A DNA stretch of 9,735 nucleotides from Nanobdellota archaeon (GCA_022563455.1 JADFNI010000038.1:1-9735), one strand, 5' to 3'. Numbered from the stretch's first letter, positions 1 through 6,352 are shown. The notes: generated by a model from the sequence alone, not told the origin. A program made the numbers and translations.

Positions 1-2
1 TC

Positions 3-176
3 CATTACCAGAATCAATCCTACGCCTTAGGCAACGGCAAGGCCGGTGAATTGGCCCAGCGGCTATTCGACGAGTTGATCGGGATTCAATACGGGATCAA
101 ACCAGACCCGTTCAACTGGATCACCACCCTGGAATTCGGTACCGCCGAACCCATTCCCTCGGCGAGCACGGGCTGA
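3..176 (+). CDS. 3' end of an unrecognised protein (partial, bacterial-type composition)
   Basis: An open frame enters from the left edge and ends at TGA 174-176, giving the last 57 residues of a protein whose start lies outside the window. The visible piece begins HYQNQSYALGNGKAGE and continues into an amphipathic helix (ELAQRLFDELIG), ending in a Pro/Ser-rich tail. The codons are GC-rich at third positions, like the sulfotransferase downstream and unlike everything after 1290. The LGNGKAGE stretch faintly recalls the C-terminal end of UDP-GlcNAc 2-epimerases or related glycosyltransferase-fold enzymes (GDGxASE), but this is too short to name a family. It lies 145 bp before the sulfotransferase start on the same strand, so the two could belong to one polysaccharide-related cluster. 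That link is inference. Confidence 0.5.
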   Translation, partial: HYQNQSYALGNGKAGELAQRLFDELIGIQYGIKPDPFNWITTLEFGTAEPIPSASTG

Positions 177-321
177 TTCTGGACGGTTTGGCTGGCCCGA
201 CTCGGTCGCCCGGGGACCCGAAACCGAAACTTCGGGTGGGGATCCAGGGTTCACATTGATTGACCATGCTATTCCCGCTGCGACGTTCCGCCGGCCGTTA
301 GCCGGTAGGCCCCCATATGAT

Positions 322-1230
322 ATGCACGCCCTTGTCTTTGCTGAGCGAATCATTCGGCCGGGAGCGATCCGATCCCGCTCGGAAGTGCTCGCCGCTCAGG
401 AGCCCCTGGTCATCATGGGTCGTGGAAAATCCGGCACCCGCTTGTTGGCCTGGGCCTGCCAGGAGTTGGGGTTCGCCTTGGGCGCCACGGATCGATTGAA
501 GACCGGGGACCTGGACGACCGGCGCTTTCTGCGCGTGGTCAAGTGGATCGCCCGCCGCAACTTATCGGATCCGGATTCCTATCCAAATTCCGCTGCCGGC
601 CCGCGCCGGTTCGACGTGATGTGTTTTCAGAGGGAAGCCCACCGTGTGTGGCAGCGGCTTTCCAATTCGCCGGAGGCCCGCCTGGGCTGGGGATGGAAAT
701 GGCCGGAAACCTACCTGATCCTGCCTTACGTGCACGTCACCTTTCCCCGCGCCCGGTTCCTGCATTTGGTGCGGGACGGACGGGACCTGGCCTTCAAGCG
801 CCACCTTACGGACGATCCCCGCCGCGCGCTGGGCAAGGCGCTGCTGACCCGGCTGGAAGCGCGGGGCCAGCCTCACCATCTGCAGGCGGCCCGTTCCTGG
901 CAGTTCCAGGTGGAACAATACCGGACGTACGCGGAGCGCATCCCTCCGGGACAGCGGATGGAAACCACCTACGAGGCGCTTTGCGGGGATCCGGAAGGCG
1001 AGATGGCGCGTATCGCCGATTTCCTTCAGGTGCCTTACTCCGAAGCGTGCCGGAACTACGTGAATACGCACTTCAATAAAAGTCTTATCGGGGCCTGGCG
1101 GGCGGAAGATTCGGCCCGTGTGGCCGAGGTGGAGGCCGTGATCGGCGATACCCTCACCGCACTGGGATACGCCCTTTCGACCCATCCGGTGGCGGAGTCG
1201 ACCCGACGGGCACCCGATGGTAATCTGTGA
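322..1230 (+). CDS. sulfotransferase family protein (PAPS-dependent type)
   Basis: This 302-aa protein has the hallmarks of the bacterial sulfotransferase family. The 5'-phosphosulfate loop GRGKSGTR is at residues 33-40, following a beta strand (EPLVIM). The 3'-phosphate-binding segment RFLHLVRDGRDLAF is at 145-158. A WGWKWPE patch lies near 123-129, and the tail is helical. Such enzymes move sulfate from PAPS to a carbohydrate, lipid or protein hydroxyl, and the acceptor cannot be read from the sequence. I chose ATG 322 as the start. An in-frame TTG at 256 would add 22 residues, while ATG 415 would cut into the strand before the PAPS loop even though AGGAG lies at 398-402. The gene is GC-rich, clearly unlike the AT-rich genes that follow, and may come from a different organism. 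Length is typical for the family. Family assignment is firm; substrate is unknown. Confidence 0.85.
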   Translation: MHALVFAERIIRPGAIRSRSEVLAAQEPLVIMGRGKSGTRLLAWACQELGFALGATDRLKTGDLDDRRFLRVVKWIARRNLSDPDSYPNSAAGPRRFDVMCFQREAHRVWQRLSNSPEARLGWGWKWPETYLILPYVHVTFPRARFLHLVRDGRDLAFKRHLTDDPRRALGKALLTRLEARGQPHHLQAARSWQFQVEQYRTYAERIPPGQRMETTYEALCGDPEGEMARIADFLQVPYSEACRNYVNTHFNKSLIGAWRAEDSARVAEVEAVIGDTLTALGYALSTHPVAESTRRAPDGNL

Positions 1231-1239
1231 CCTCTCGAT

Positions 1240-1281
1240 CAGTCTCCAGCACTCAGTCTTCAGCACTCAGTCTCCAGCACA
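1240..1281. repeat. three tandem copies of an imperfect 14-bp repeat at the composition switch
   Basis: Copies CAGTCTCCAGCACT (1240-1253), CAGTCTTCAGCACT (1254-1267) and CAGTCTCCAGCACA (1268-1281) follow each other directly. They start ten bases after the sulfotransferase stop and end within about 10 bp of the change from GC-rich to AT-rich sequence. Short tandem motifs of this sort are familiar intergenic repeats in some GC-rich bacteria and are also places where assemblers make false joins. No function can be assigned. Confidence 0.85.
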
Positions 1282-1284
1282 ATG

Positions 1285-1300
1285 GATCGGACTTTTGAAT
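1285..1300. other. abrupt GC-rich to AT-rich boundary
   Basis: Left of about 1290 the DNA is GC-rich with bacterial-looking codon choice. Right of it the DNA is AT-rich with AGA/AGG arginine codons, TATA-type promoters and archaeal gene families. The change happens within roughly 15 bp, with no transposase, integrase, tRNA or terminal inverted repeat visible. A chimeric contig or a recent junction between replicons are both possible. Confidence 0.75.
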
Positions 1301-1334
1301 ATCCTTCATATTACAATCTCTAAAAATAGATTAC

Positions 1335-1520
1335 TTATAAACTTTTATTTCCATTTAAAGCTCTCTCCAACATCCCCTCAATCCTATCCAATTGCAAATT
1401 ATCCTTAAGCTTTATCCTACATAGTTCCGAAACACTAATCGATCTTTTTTTAGCTTCTTTTTTCAAACAATCAAGAAATTCACTCTCGAGGGTTATATGT
1501 AAATGAGCATTCTTTACCAC
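1335..1520 (-). CDS. ribbon-helix-helix (CopG/Arc-like) DNA-binding protein
   Basis: The product is 61 aa. A short beta strand (AHLHITLES) is followed by a helix rich in Lys and Glu (EFLDCLKKEAKKR), a turn with SISVSEL, and a second helix. This is the strand-helix-helix layout of the RHH/MetJ-Arc superfamily, whose dimers bind DNA through the paired strands. The start is GTG at 1520: GGGAGG (minus strand, 1530-1535) lies nine bases upstream, whereas the nearby ATG at about 1527 is in another frame. The beginning overlaps the 3' end of a 45-aa gene by 41 bp, so the two are probably translated from one message. RHH proteins often autoregulate small operons or act as antitoxins; no recognisable toxin is adjacent. 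It is transcribed divergently from the secretion operon and could control that shared promoter region (inference). Confidence 0.7.
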   Translation of the reverse strand: MVKNAHLHITLESEFLDCLKKEAKKRSISVSELCRIKLKDNLQLDRIEGMLERALNGNKSL

Positions 1521-1617
1521 TATTCATATCCTCCCGATTTTTCTCAAGAACTTTAATCAGCTCCATTAATTTAAGAATAATTTCTTCATTATAATCCCTT
1601 AATGCTAATTCTTCCAT
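1480..1617 (-). CDS. small hypothetical protein (45 aa) upstream of and overlapping the RHH gene
   Basis: Reading the minus strand from ATG 1617 to TGA 1482-1480 gives 45 aa. The protein starts MEELALRDYNEEIILKLMEL and ends in a Cys-containing tail (KECSFTYNPRE). The first 30 residues should form a single charged amphipathic helix. No family is recognised. Two things support it as real: a TATA-like box centred about 26 nt upstream of its ATG, as expected for a leaderless archaeal transcript, and its placement as first gene before the RHH protein, whose ribosome binding site lies within it. It may be a helper or partner of the RHH protein, for example in a two-gene autoregulated unit. It could also be a spurious short frame inside a leader. 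Confidence 0.45.
   Translation of the reverse strand: MEELALRDYNEEIILKLMELIKVLEKNREDMNSGKECSFTYNPRE
1530..1535 (-). promoter_or_regulatory. ribosome binding site for the RHH gene
   Basis: On the minus strand the sequence reads GGGAGG, nine bases before GTG 1520. It lies inside the coding region of the upstream 45-aa gene. It is a strong match to the archaeal anti-SD and decides in favour of the GTG start. Confidence 0.6.
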
Positions 1618-1638
1618 CAAAAACAATATCCCAGAACC

Positions 1639-1648
1639 TTTAAATAAA
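1639..1648 (-). promoter_or_regulatory. TATA-like promoter element for the 45-aa/RHH unit
   Basis: On the minus strand the sequence is TTTATTTAAA, centred about 26 nt before ATG 1617. That spacing fits an archaeal TATA box driving a leaderless mRNA. Confidence 0.5.
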
Positions 1649-1700
1649 ATCAGAGAAATTTTTTACCCAAAAAATTATCCAATTTTTTTCTCCGACTCAA

Positions 1701-1707
1701 TATATAA
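1701..1707 (+). promoter_or_regulatory. TATA box of the secretion operon
   Basis: TATATAA sits about 25 nt before ATG 1728, the spacing expected for leaderless archaeal transcription. It lies about 55 bp from the divergent TATA-like box at 1639-1648. The two opposite promoters therefore share one short regulatory region. Confidence 0.6.
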
Positions 1708-1727
1708 GATAATCTCATTGATTAATC

Positions 1728-1886
1728 ATGGAAACAAAATGCACTATATGCAGAAAAGATATGGATGAGGTTATTTGTGAAACTTGTTTAGCATTTTTAG
1801 AAGAAAAATATCCAAACAAAAAAGAACTAGAACAAATCTTACAATGGCACAAAAACCAGACAAAAGAACTAAACAAAGAAGATTGA
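1728..1886 (+). CDS. 52-aa double-CxxC (zinc-binding type) protein, first gene of the secretion operon
   Basis: From ATG 1728 to TGA 1884-1886 the frame encodes 52 aa. Two cysteine pairs, C5-x2-C8 and C17-x2-C20, are spaced as in a small zinc knuckle and are followed by a lysine/glutamate-rich helix. Proteins of this kind bind one zinc ion and contact nucleic acid or protein; no specific family is recognised. The evidence for the gene is the TATA box 25 nt upstream of its ATG and the regular cysteine spacing. Its last 43 bp overlap the start of the pilin gene, which implies coupled expression with the translocation machine. It could be an operon regulator or an accessory factor (inference). 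Confidence 0.6.
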   Translation: METKCTICRKDMDEVICETCLAFLEEKYPNKKELEQILQWHKNQTKELNKED

Positions 1887-2188
1887 GCATTTTACCAACT
1901 ACAATATTTTTTATTTTAGTAGTAATACAAATCGCCCTAGTCTCTGCACCATCAGAAGCTGATTTTGAGGAGATTCTTAGCCCACTGACAACTATTTACA
2001 ATCTTGTAAAATATGCAGCTACGATAATTGCCGGACTAGTGATGCTCTTTGCAGGAATCACATATATAGCAAGCGGTTCAGATCCTGGAAAAAGAGAGAA
2101 GGCAAAGGGCATGGTAATGTATGTCATCGTGGGACTTATTGTGATATGGGCAGCACCTTTCGTTGTAGATCTTATTCTAAAGGAATAG
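1844..2188 (+). CDS. VirB2/TrbC-like type IV secretion pilin
   Basis: The 114-aa product has the pilin layout. A basic N-terminus (KPDKRTKQRR) precedes a hydrophobic signal/leader segment (about residues 17-34) and a short acidic spacer. Then come two membrane helices (about 55-78 and 91-112) joined by a positively charged loop, YIASGSDPGKREKAKG (74-89). That hydrophobic-loop-hydrophobic pattern, with Gly-Ser-Asp-Pro before the Lys/Arg-rich loop, is typical of VirB2/TrbC and T4SS_pilin families. The subunits sit in the membrane and polymerise into a pilus or channel. I chose ATG 1844. An in-frame TTG at 1784 is less likely because it lies deep in the preceding gene and adds a basic, non-conserved tail. 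The stop TAG 2186-2188 abuts the next ATG. A DPANN or CPR-type pilin is the likely nearest relative. Confidence 0.8.
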   Translation: MAQKPDKRTKQRRLSILPTTIFFILVVIQIALVSAPSEADFEEILSPLTTIYNLVKYAATIIAGLVMLFAGITYIASGSDPGKREKAKGMVMYVIVGLIVIWAAPFVVDLILKE

Positions 2189-2575
2189 ATGATCTATATA
2201 AAAACTTTTTTTGTTTTTTTAATGGCGGCGGCTTTAGTTTTACCTTTAGTCTCCGCCTTTAATTGTACTCCACTATATGGGGAAGAATATAAGGTTTGCA
2301 ATTATATTGAAGACACTAACTGGCGTCAATCTGAAAAAAACGAAGTTATAAGTAATATGATTAATTCTGGAGGACTTTCTCTTGATGGGGAGTTTGAGTC
2401 AACACTTAATAGACCTGTGGAAGATGGTATTCAATTAAATAGGCAAGAAAAAATAGAATTAAAGATTAGTGAAGAGAATAAGGAATTTTTAATAGACTTT
2501 TCTTCAATCTCAATATTTGGATATCTTGTTTTTTCTTTTCTTAAAAGATACTATCTTTTATTGAATATTTTATGA
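2189..2575 (+). CDS. exported membrane-anchored protein of unknown function in the secretion operon
   Basis: This 128-aa protein starts immediately after the pilin stop. A clear signal peptide (lysine at 5, hydrophobic 6-22, ending VSA before residue 24) is followed by an external domain. That domain has two cysteines (C26 and C37, possible disulfide) and the stretch EDTNWRQSEKNEVISNMI. The C-terminal part from about 102 is hydrophobic (SISIFGYLVFSFLKRYYLLL) and probably a membrane anchor. It overlaps the VirB6-like gene by four bases (ATGA), so translation is coupled. Its place between pilin and VirB6 resembles the slot of minor pilus or channel components such as VirB5, but I see no sequence match to that family. 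Function is unassigned. Confidence 0.65.
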   Translation: MIYIKTFFVFLMAAALVLPLVSAFNCTPLYGEEYKVCNYIEDTNWRQSEKNEVISNMINSGGLSLDGEFESTLNRPVEDGIQLNRQEKIELKISEENKEFLIDFSSISIFGYLVFSFLKRYYLLLNIL

Positions 2576-3357
2576 GTACTTGTGGAATTACAAATCTAGG
2601 TTCTTGCTTAGTTGAGAAATTTTTTGAGTTTGTAATTTATATTATGAACCTACCAATTAGACCTATTTTAGCTCTAATCAATAATTTAATGATTGAACCA
2701 GTAAATATTGATATTTTTGCTAGTACTTGGGGAGTAATAATTTATATGCTTTCATTATTTTATGGTATACTTCTTTTAATTATTGGATTTAGGTTTTTAG
2801 TTTCTGGTTCTTCTCCCGAACAGCGAGAGAAGGCTAAGAAGAGTCTTTCAAATATTTTAATTATGATGGTTTTAATTCAAGCAAGCTTTTTACTTTATTC
2901 TTTAGTCCTAGAAATTGTTGCATCAATGACTTCAGTAATCTACAATTCAATTCCATCAGACTTTTTCCTAGCAACTGCCGATAATTTTGGAAACATTGGT
3001 TTAGAATTAGCGATGATTGCTCCCTATTTGGTAACACTTATAGTTACTTTAATATTTTTAACTCTAAGATATATTTGTGTTAGTATTGGAGTGGTCTTTT
3101 TTGCTCTTGGAATATTTCTTTACTTTATTGAACCTTTAGAAGCTTATGGAAAACTAATTATAAATTATTTGGGAGTTTTGATTTTCCTACCGTTTTTCTA
3201 TTCGATAATACTTTTAGCTTCTTCAAAATTCTTAGAAGTTGGAACTTTTTCAAATCTTAAAATTCTCGTAATGATTGGAGGATTTAGCCTTATTATCATA
3301 TTCACATTGCTCTTAACATTATTTGTAATTTTTAAAGCTGCAAATTCAAAATCTTAA
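2572..3357 (+). CDS. VirB6/TrbL-like polytopic inner-membrane channel protein
   Basis: The 261-aa product is almost wholly hydrophobic, with about six or seven predicted membrane helices (roughly 17-45, 53-80, 93-120, 144-165, 167-187, 194-216, 231-255). It has the size and topology of VirB6/TrbL, the membrane platform of type IV secretion machines. Its position directly before a VirB4 ATPase supports the call. Residues 75-92 (FLVSGSSPEQREKAKKSL) closely echo the pilin loop YIASGSDPGKREKAKG, so its second and third helices look like a pilin-type hairpin built into a larger protein. It overlaps the preceding gene by ATGA, and the next gene starts one base after its stop. The call rests on topology, motif and context, because VirB6 proteins diverge strongly. 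Confidence 0.7.
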   Translation: MSTCGITNLGSCLVEKFFEFVIYIMNLPIRPILALINNLMIEPVNIDIFASTWGVIIYMLSLFYGILLLIIGFRFLVSGSSPEQREKAKKSLSNILIMMVLIQASFLLYSLVLEIVASMTSVIYNSIPSDFFLATADNFGNIGLELAMIAPYLVTLIVTLIFLTLRYICVSIGVVFFALGIFLYFIEPLEAYGKLIINYLGVLIFLPFFYSIILLASSKFLEVGTFSNLKILVMIGGFSLIIIFTLLLTLFVIFKAANSKS

Positions 3358-3358
3358 A

Positions 3359-6280
3359 ATGTACGAAATACCCCAACAATTAGAATATAAAGAAATAATC
3401 GTCTTCGGATTAACTTTTGAGCAGTTAGCTTATGCTCTTTTGTTTTTTCCATTTATATTCTCACTTTTGTTTAAGATTGATGCTAATATATATGTTCGAA
3501 TTTTCTTAGCGATGATTCCTGGATTTTTAGCTGTAGGATTTATGTTTTTTGATTTGTCTACCCATATAAAGAACTGGTATACCTGGTTTAAAGAAAGAAA
3601 TTTAGAAACTGAAGAAGAGATAGAAAAAGCTTTGGAGCTTGGAGTTATCAAGGAAAATTTAATTTACAGAGATAAAAAGAAAATAGCAGTCTTAAGAGTT
3701 GAGCCAATAAATTTCTCAATTAAATCTCAAAAGGAACAAGAGACTATAATCTATTCTTTTCAAAAATTTCTTAATTCAATTGATTTTCCAATTCAAATTT
3801 TAATGACTACAGAGACTTTAGACCTTGACGTCTATTTAGATTGCTTAGAAAAAAAAGTTATTGATGATAAAAAGAAGGAAATTTACGAATCCTATAAAAA
3901 TCACATGAAAGGATTAATTGAAGAAAATAGTGCAATGAATAGGAATTTTTATGTTGTAATTCCAGAGACAAGTGATATTAATATTCAAATAAAATTATGC
4001 GAAGAGCGGCTCCATTCATTAAATCTTCGAACCACAAGACTAAAGGATAATGGACTAAGAAAAATGTTCATGAAGTTATTCAATAAGGAAAAAATAAATT
4101 TTCTTCCAGATAAAATAGAAAATTCTCCAGATTTCTTAAACATTGATGGAAAATTCCATAAAATAATTTACGCTTATGGATACCCAAGGCTTGTAGAAAA
4201 GGGATTTCTCGATAGAATTGTTAGTTGCTCGGGAGACTTTGATTTTTCCTTACACATAACTCCAAAACCTATAGAACAAACATTAATTTCATTAAATAAA
4301 GAGCTCCAAAAGCAAAGGGCTGATTTATATGCCGCTAAATTAAAGAATCAGCTAAATCCAAGTTTAGAAATAAAGTATGAAGATACAAGAAAGATTCTTG
4401 AAAATTTACAGAAGGGAAATGAAAGACTTCTAAACGTTAGTCTATATATTAATTGCAGGGCAGATAGTTTAGAAGATCTTAATCTATTAGCTAGAAAAAT
4501 AGAGTCAGAACTAAATTCTTTATTAATAATTCCAAAAATTCCGACTTTTAGAATGATGGCAGGGTTAAAGTCTTGTTTGCCGTTAGCAAAAAACTTCTTA
4601 GACATAAATAGAAATATTCCAACTTCCGCCCTCTCTGCATTTTTCCCGTTTACTTCTTCTTTCTTTAAATTTGATGAAACAGGAATCTGGTTCGGATTAA
4701 ATAAAAACAATATTCCAATAATTAGGGATATATTTCATCTTTCAAATTCAAATGGAATATGTTTAGCTAGTTCTGGAGCTGGGAAAAGTTTTATGACCAA
4801 ATTATTCATTACACGTCATCTTCTAAATGAGACAAAAGTAATAGTAATAGACCCTCAAGGAGAATATAAGGGTCTTGTTGAGAAGTTTAATGGTCAAAGA
4901 ATTAATCTTAGTAGGGACTCAGAGACTATTATTAATCCATTAGACTTAATGGGTCACGATTATATGGAAAAGAGGCTTTCTCTTATGGATTTAATGCCAA
5001 TAATGCTCGGAGATTTAACAGAACCTCAAAAAGCATTTATTGATAGGGCAATAACAGAAGCCTATGAAAGAAAAGGGATCTACATGGATGATATTGATAG
5101 TTGGGACAATCAACCGCCAATACTCGGTGATGTGTTAAAGAGTTTGGAGAAGATGGAGAAGAAGGCTATTCAATTGGAAAAGAATACCTTACGAAGCTTG
5201 ACAAATCGTCTAGGGCTGTATGTTAATGGGGTCTTCTCCTTCTTAAATCGGCATACTAATATTAATTTTAATAATAAATTTGTATGTTTTGATATTGGAA
5301 ATATGCCTAAGCAGGTTAAACCTCCAATTATGTTTCTAGTCCTTGATTATGTTTATATGAAGATGAAAAGAGATTTAGAAAGAAAAATATTGGTAATTGA
5401 TGAAGCATGGTCCCTTCTTTCCAAAACTGAAGAAGCTTCTTATATATTTGAAATAGTTAAAACTTGTAGAAAATTCAATATGGGGATATTTCTAATAAAC
5501 CAGGAGGTTGAGGGGATGCTAAATTCTGAAGCTGGGAGGTCCGCTCTTGCCAATAGTTCTTATACAATTCTTCTTAGACAAAAACCGGCAGTAATTGATA
5601 GGGTTCAAAAAGTTTTTCATTTAAGCGATGTAGAAAGAATGGCCCTTTTAACTGCAGGGATTGGAGAAGGTATACTTCTAATGGAGGATGAACATTCAGA
5701 GATAAAAATAGTGGCTTCGAAAGAAGAGTATAAACAAATTACGACAAATGCTGATGAGATATTGTTGGATGAAGTACCTAAGAAGATTTCTCCAAGAAAA
5801 CTTAATATAAAAGTAGATGAAACAAAGAGAGTTCATAGGTCAAGGAATTTATCTAAAGATGAAAAAGAATATTTGATTAAGAAGGGATTTAGAGAAGAAT
5901 CTTTTAGAACTATTACTTCAAAAAGGAGGGAGAACTATTTTGTTAGGCCAAGATTTAATGAGACTTCTACCCATCTATTTGTGATATATAATATAAAACA
6001 TTATCTGGAAGAAAAAGGGATTAAGGTTGAACTCTATGTTACAAGAAAACCAGATATAATCTTTAAAATTGGTAAAAGGAAAATTGCAATTGAAGTTGAA
6101 ACTGGTTCCATGCTTTCTCAAAAGAAAGTTTTTGTTGAAAAAGTTAAATCTTTGAATAAGAACTATAGTGAATGGTTCTTTGTGGTGACTAATCCAAATA
6201 AAGTCACTGATTACAAGGTTTATGGACCAACAATAGATGTAAGATATCTCCGACGACAAATAGATAAAATGCTAAAGTGA
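3359..6280 (+). CDS. virB4: PrgI-VirB4-type conjugation ATPase with C-terminal PD-(D/E)XK-like domain
   Basis: This 973-aa protein powers a type IV secretion or conjugation channel. Residues 1 to about 75 (start MYEIPQQLEYKEIIVFGLTF, then two membrane helices at 22-40 and 46-66) match the PrgI-type membrane domain. Residues about 100-440 form the VirB4/CagE N-terminal region. The RecA-like motor follows. Walker A is ASSGAGKS (470-477), with Ala where the first Gly is usual. VIVIDPQGEY is at 494-503, NPLDL at 526-530, Walker B ILVIDEAW at 677-684, and the NQEVEGML segment (714-721) and NSSYTILLRQ (732-741) follow. About 140 residues beyond the usual VirB4 end (from about 835) form an extra domain. 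It contains RKPDIIFKIGKRKIAIEVETG (residues 896-916) and a Lys-rich helix, resembling PD-(D/E)XK or replication-relaxation proteins. It starts one base after the VirB6-like stop and is the last operon gene. Confidence 0.88.
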   Translation: MYEIPQQLEYKEIIVFGLTFEQLAYALLFFPFIFSLLFKIDANIYVRIFLAMIPGFLAVGFMFFDLSTHIKNWYTWFKERNLETEEEIEKALELGVIKENLIYRDKKKIAVLRVEPINFSIKSQKEQETIIYSFQKFLNSIDFPIQILMTTETLDLDVYLDCLEKKVIDDKKKEIYESYKNHMKGLIEENSAMNRNFYVVIPETSDINIQIKLCEERLHSLNLRTTRLKDNGLRKMFMKLFNKEKINFLPDKIENSPDFLNIDGKFHKIIYAYGYPRLVEKGFLDRIVSCSGDFDFSLHITPKPIEQTLISLNKELQKQRADLYAAKLKNQLNPSLEIKYEDTRKILENLQKGNERLLNVSLYINCRADSLEDLNLLARKIESELNSLLIIPKIPTFRMMAGLKSCLPLAKNFLDINRNIPTSALSAFFPFTSSFFKFDETGIWFGLNKNNIPIIRDIFHLSNSNGICLASSGAGKSFMTKLFITRHLLNETKVIVIDPQGEYKGLVEKFNGQRINLSRDSETIINPLDLMGHDYMEKRLSLMDLMPIMLGDLTEPQKAFIDRAITEAYERKGIYMDDIDSWDNQPPILGDVLKSLEKMEKKAIQLEKNTLRSLTNRLGLYVNGVFSFLNRHTNINFNNKFVCFDIGNMPKQVKPPIMFLVLDYVYMKMKRDLERKILVIDEAWSLLSKTEEASYIFEIVKTCRKFNMGIFLINQEVEGMLNSEAGRSALANSSYTILLRQKPAVIDRVQKVFHLSDVERMALLTAGIGEGILLMEDEHSEIKIVASKEEYKQITTNADEILLDEVPKKISPRKLNIKVDETKRVHRSRNLSKDEKEYLIKKGFREESFRTITSKRRENYFVRPRFNETSTHLFVIYNIKHYLEEKGIKVELYVTRKPDIIFKIGKRKIAIEVETGSMLSQKKVFVEKVKSLNKNYSEWFFVVTNPNKVTDYKVYGPTIDVRYLRRQIDKMLK

Positions 6281-6320
6281 AAAACAGTCACTCGATATAA
6301 TAGAGCCATCTTTAGTCAAA

Positions 6321-6328
6321 CTTAAAAA
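6321..6328 (+). promoter_or_regulatory. TATA-like element before the PQ-loop gene
   Basis: CTTAAAAA is centred about 28 nt before ATG 6353, consistent with a leaderless archaeal transcript. It is a weaker match than the box at 1701. The gene could also be reached by read-through from the VirB4 gene, 72 bp upstream. Confidence 0.35.
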
Positions 6329-6352
6329 CCTCCTTGAATACTTCAATAAAAG

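Noticed and set aside
543..1079. Second plus-strand frame inside the sulfotransferase
   Set aside because: Low-complexity Pro/Gly/Ala/Arg translation typical of an out-of-frame reading of GC-rich coding DNA.
562..1266. Long minus-strand open frame opposite the sulfotransferase
   Set aside because: It is the antisense shadow of a GC-rich gene with strong family motifs on the plus strand. Its translation is Arg/Pro/His-rich without recognisable domains.
1217..1408. Plus-strand open frame spanning the composition break
   Set aside because: It runs from GC-rich repeat DNA across the junction and antisense to the RHH gene, with no family likeness; a chance frame.
1784..1843. Longer pilin start at TTG 1784
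   Set aside because: It lies inside the double-CxxC gene, adds a basic non-pilin tail, and ATG 1844 gives a normal leader segment.
4348..4710. Minus-strand frames inside the VirB4 gene (also 3430-3651 and 5975-6259)
   Set aside because: Antisense shadows of a continuous 973-codon gene whose motifs are intact.
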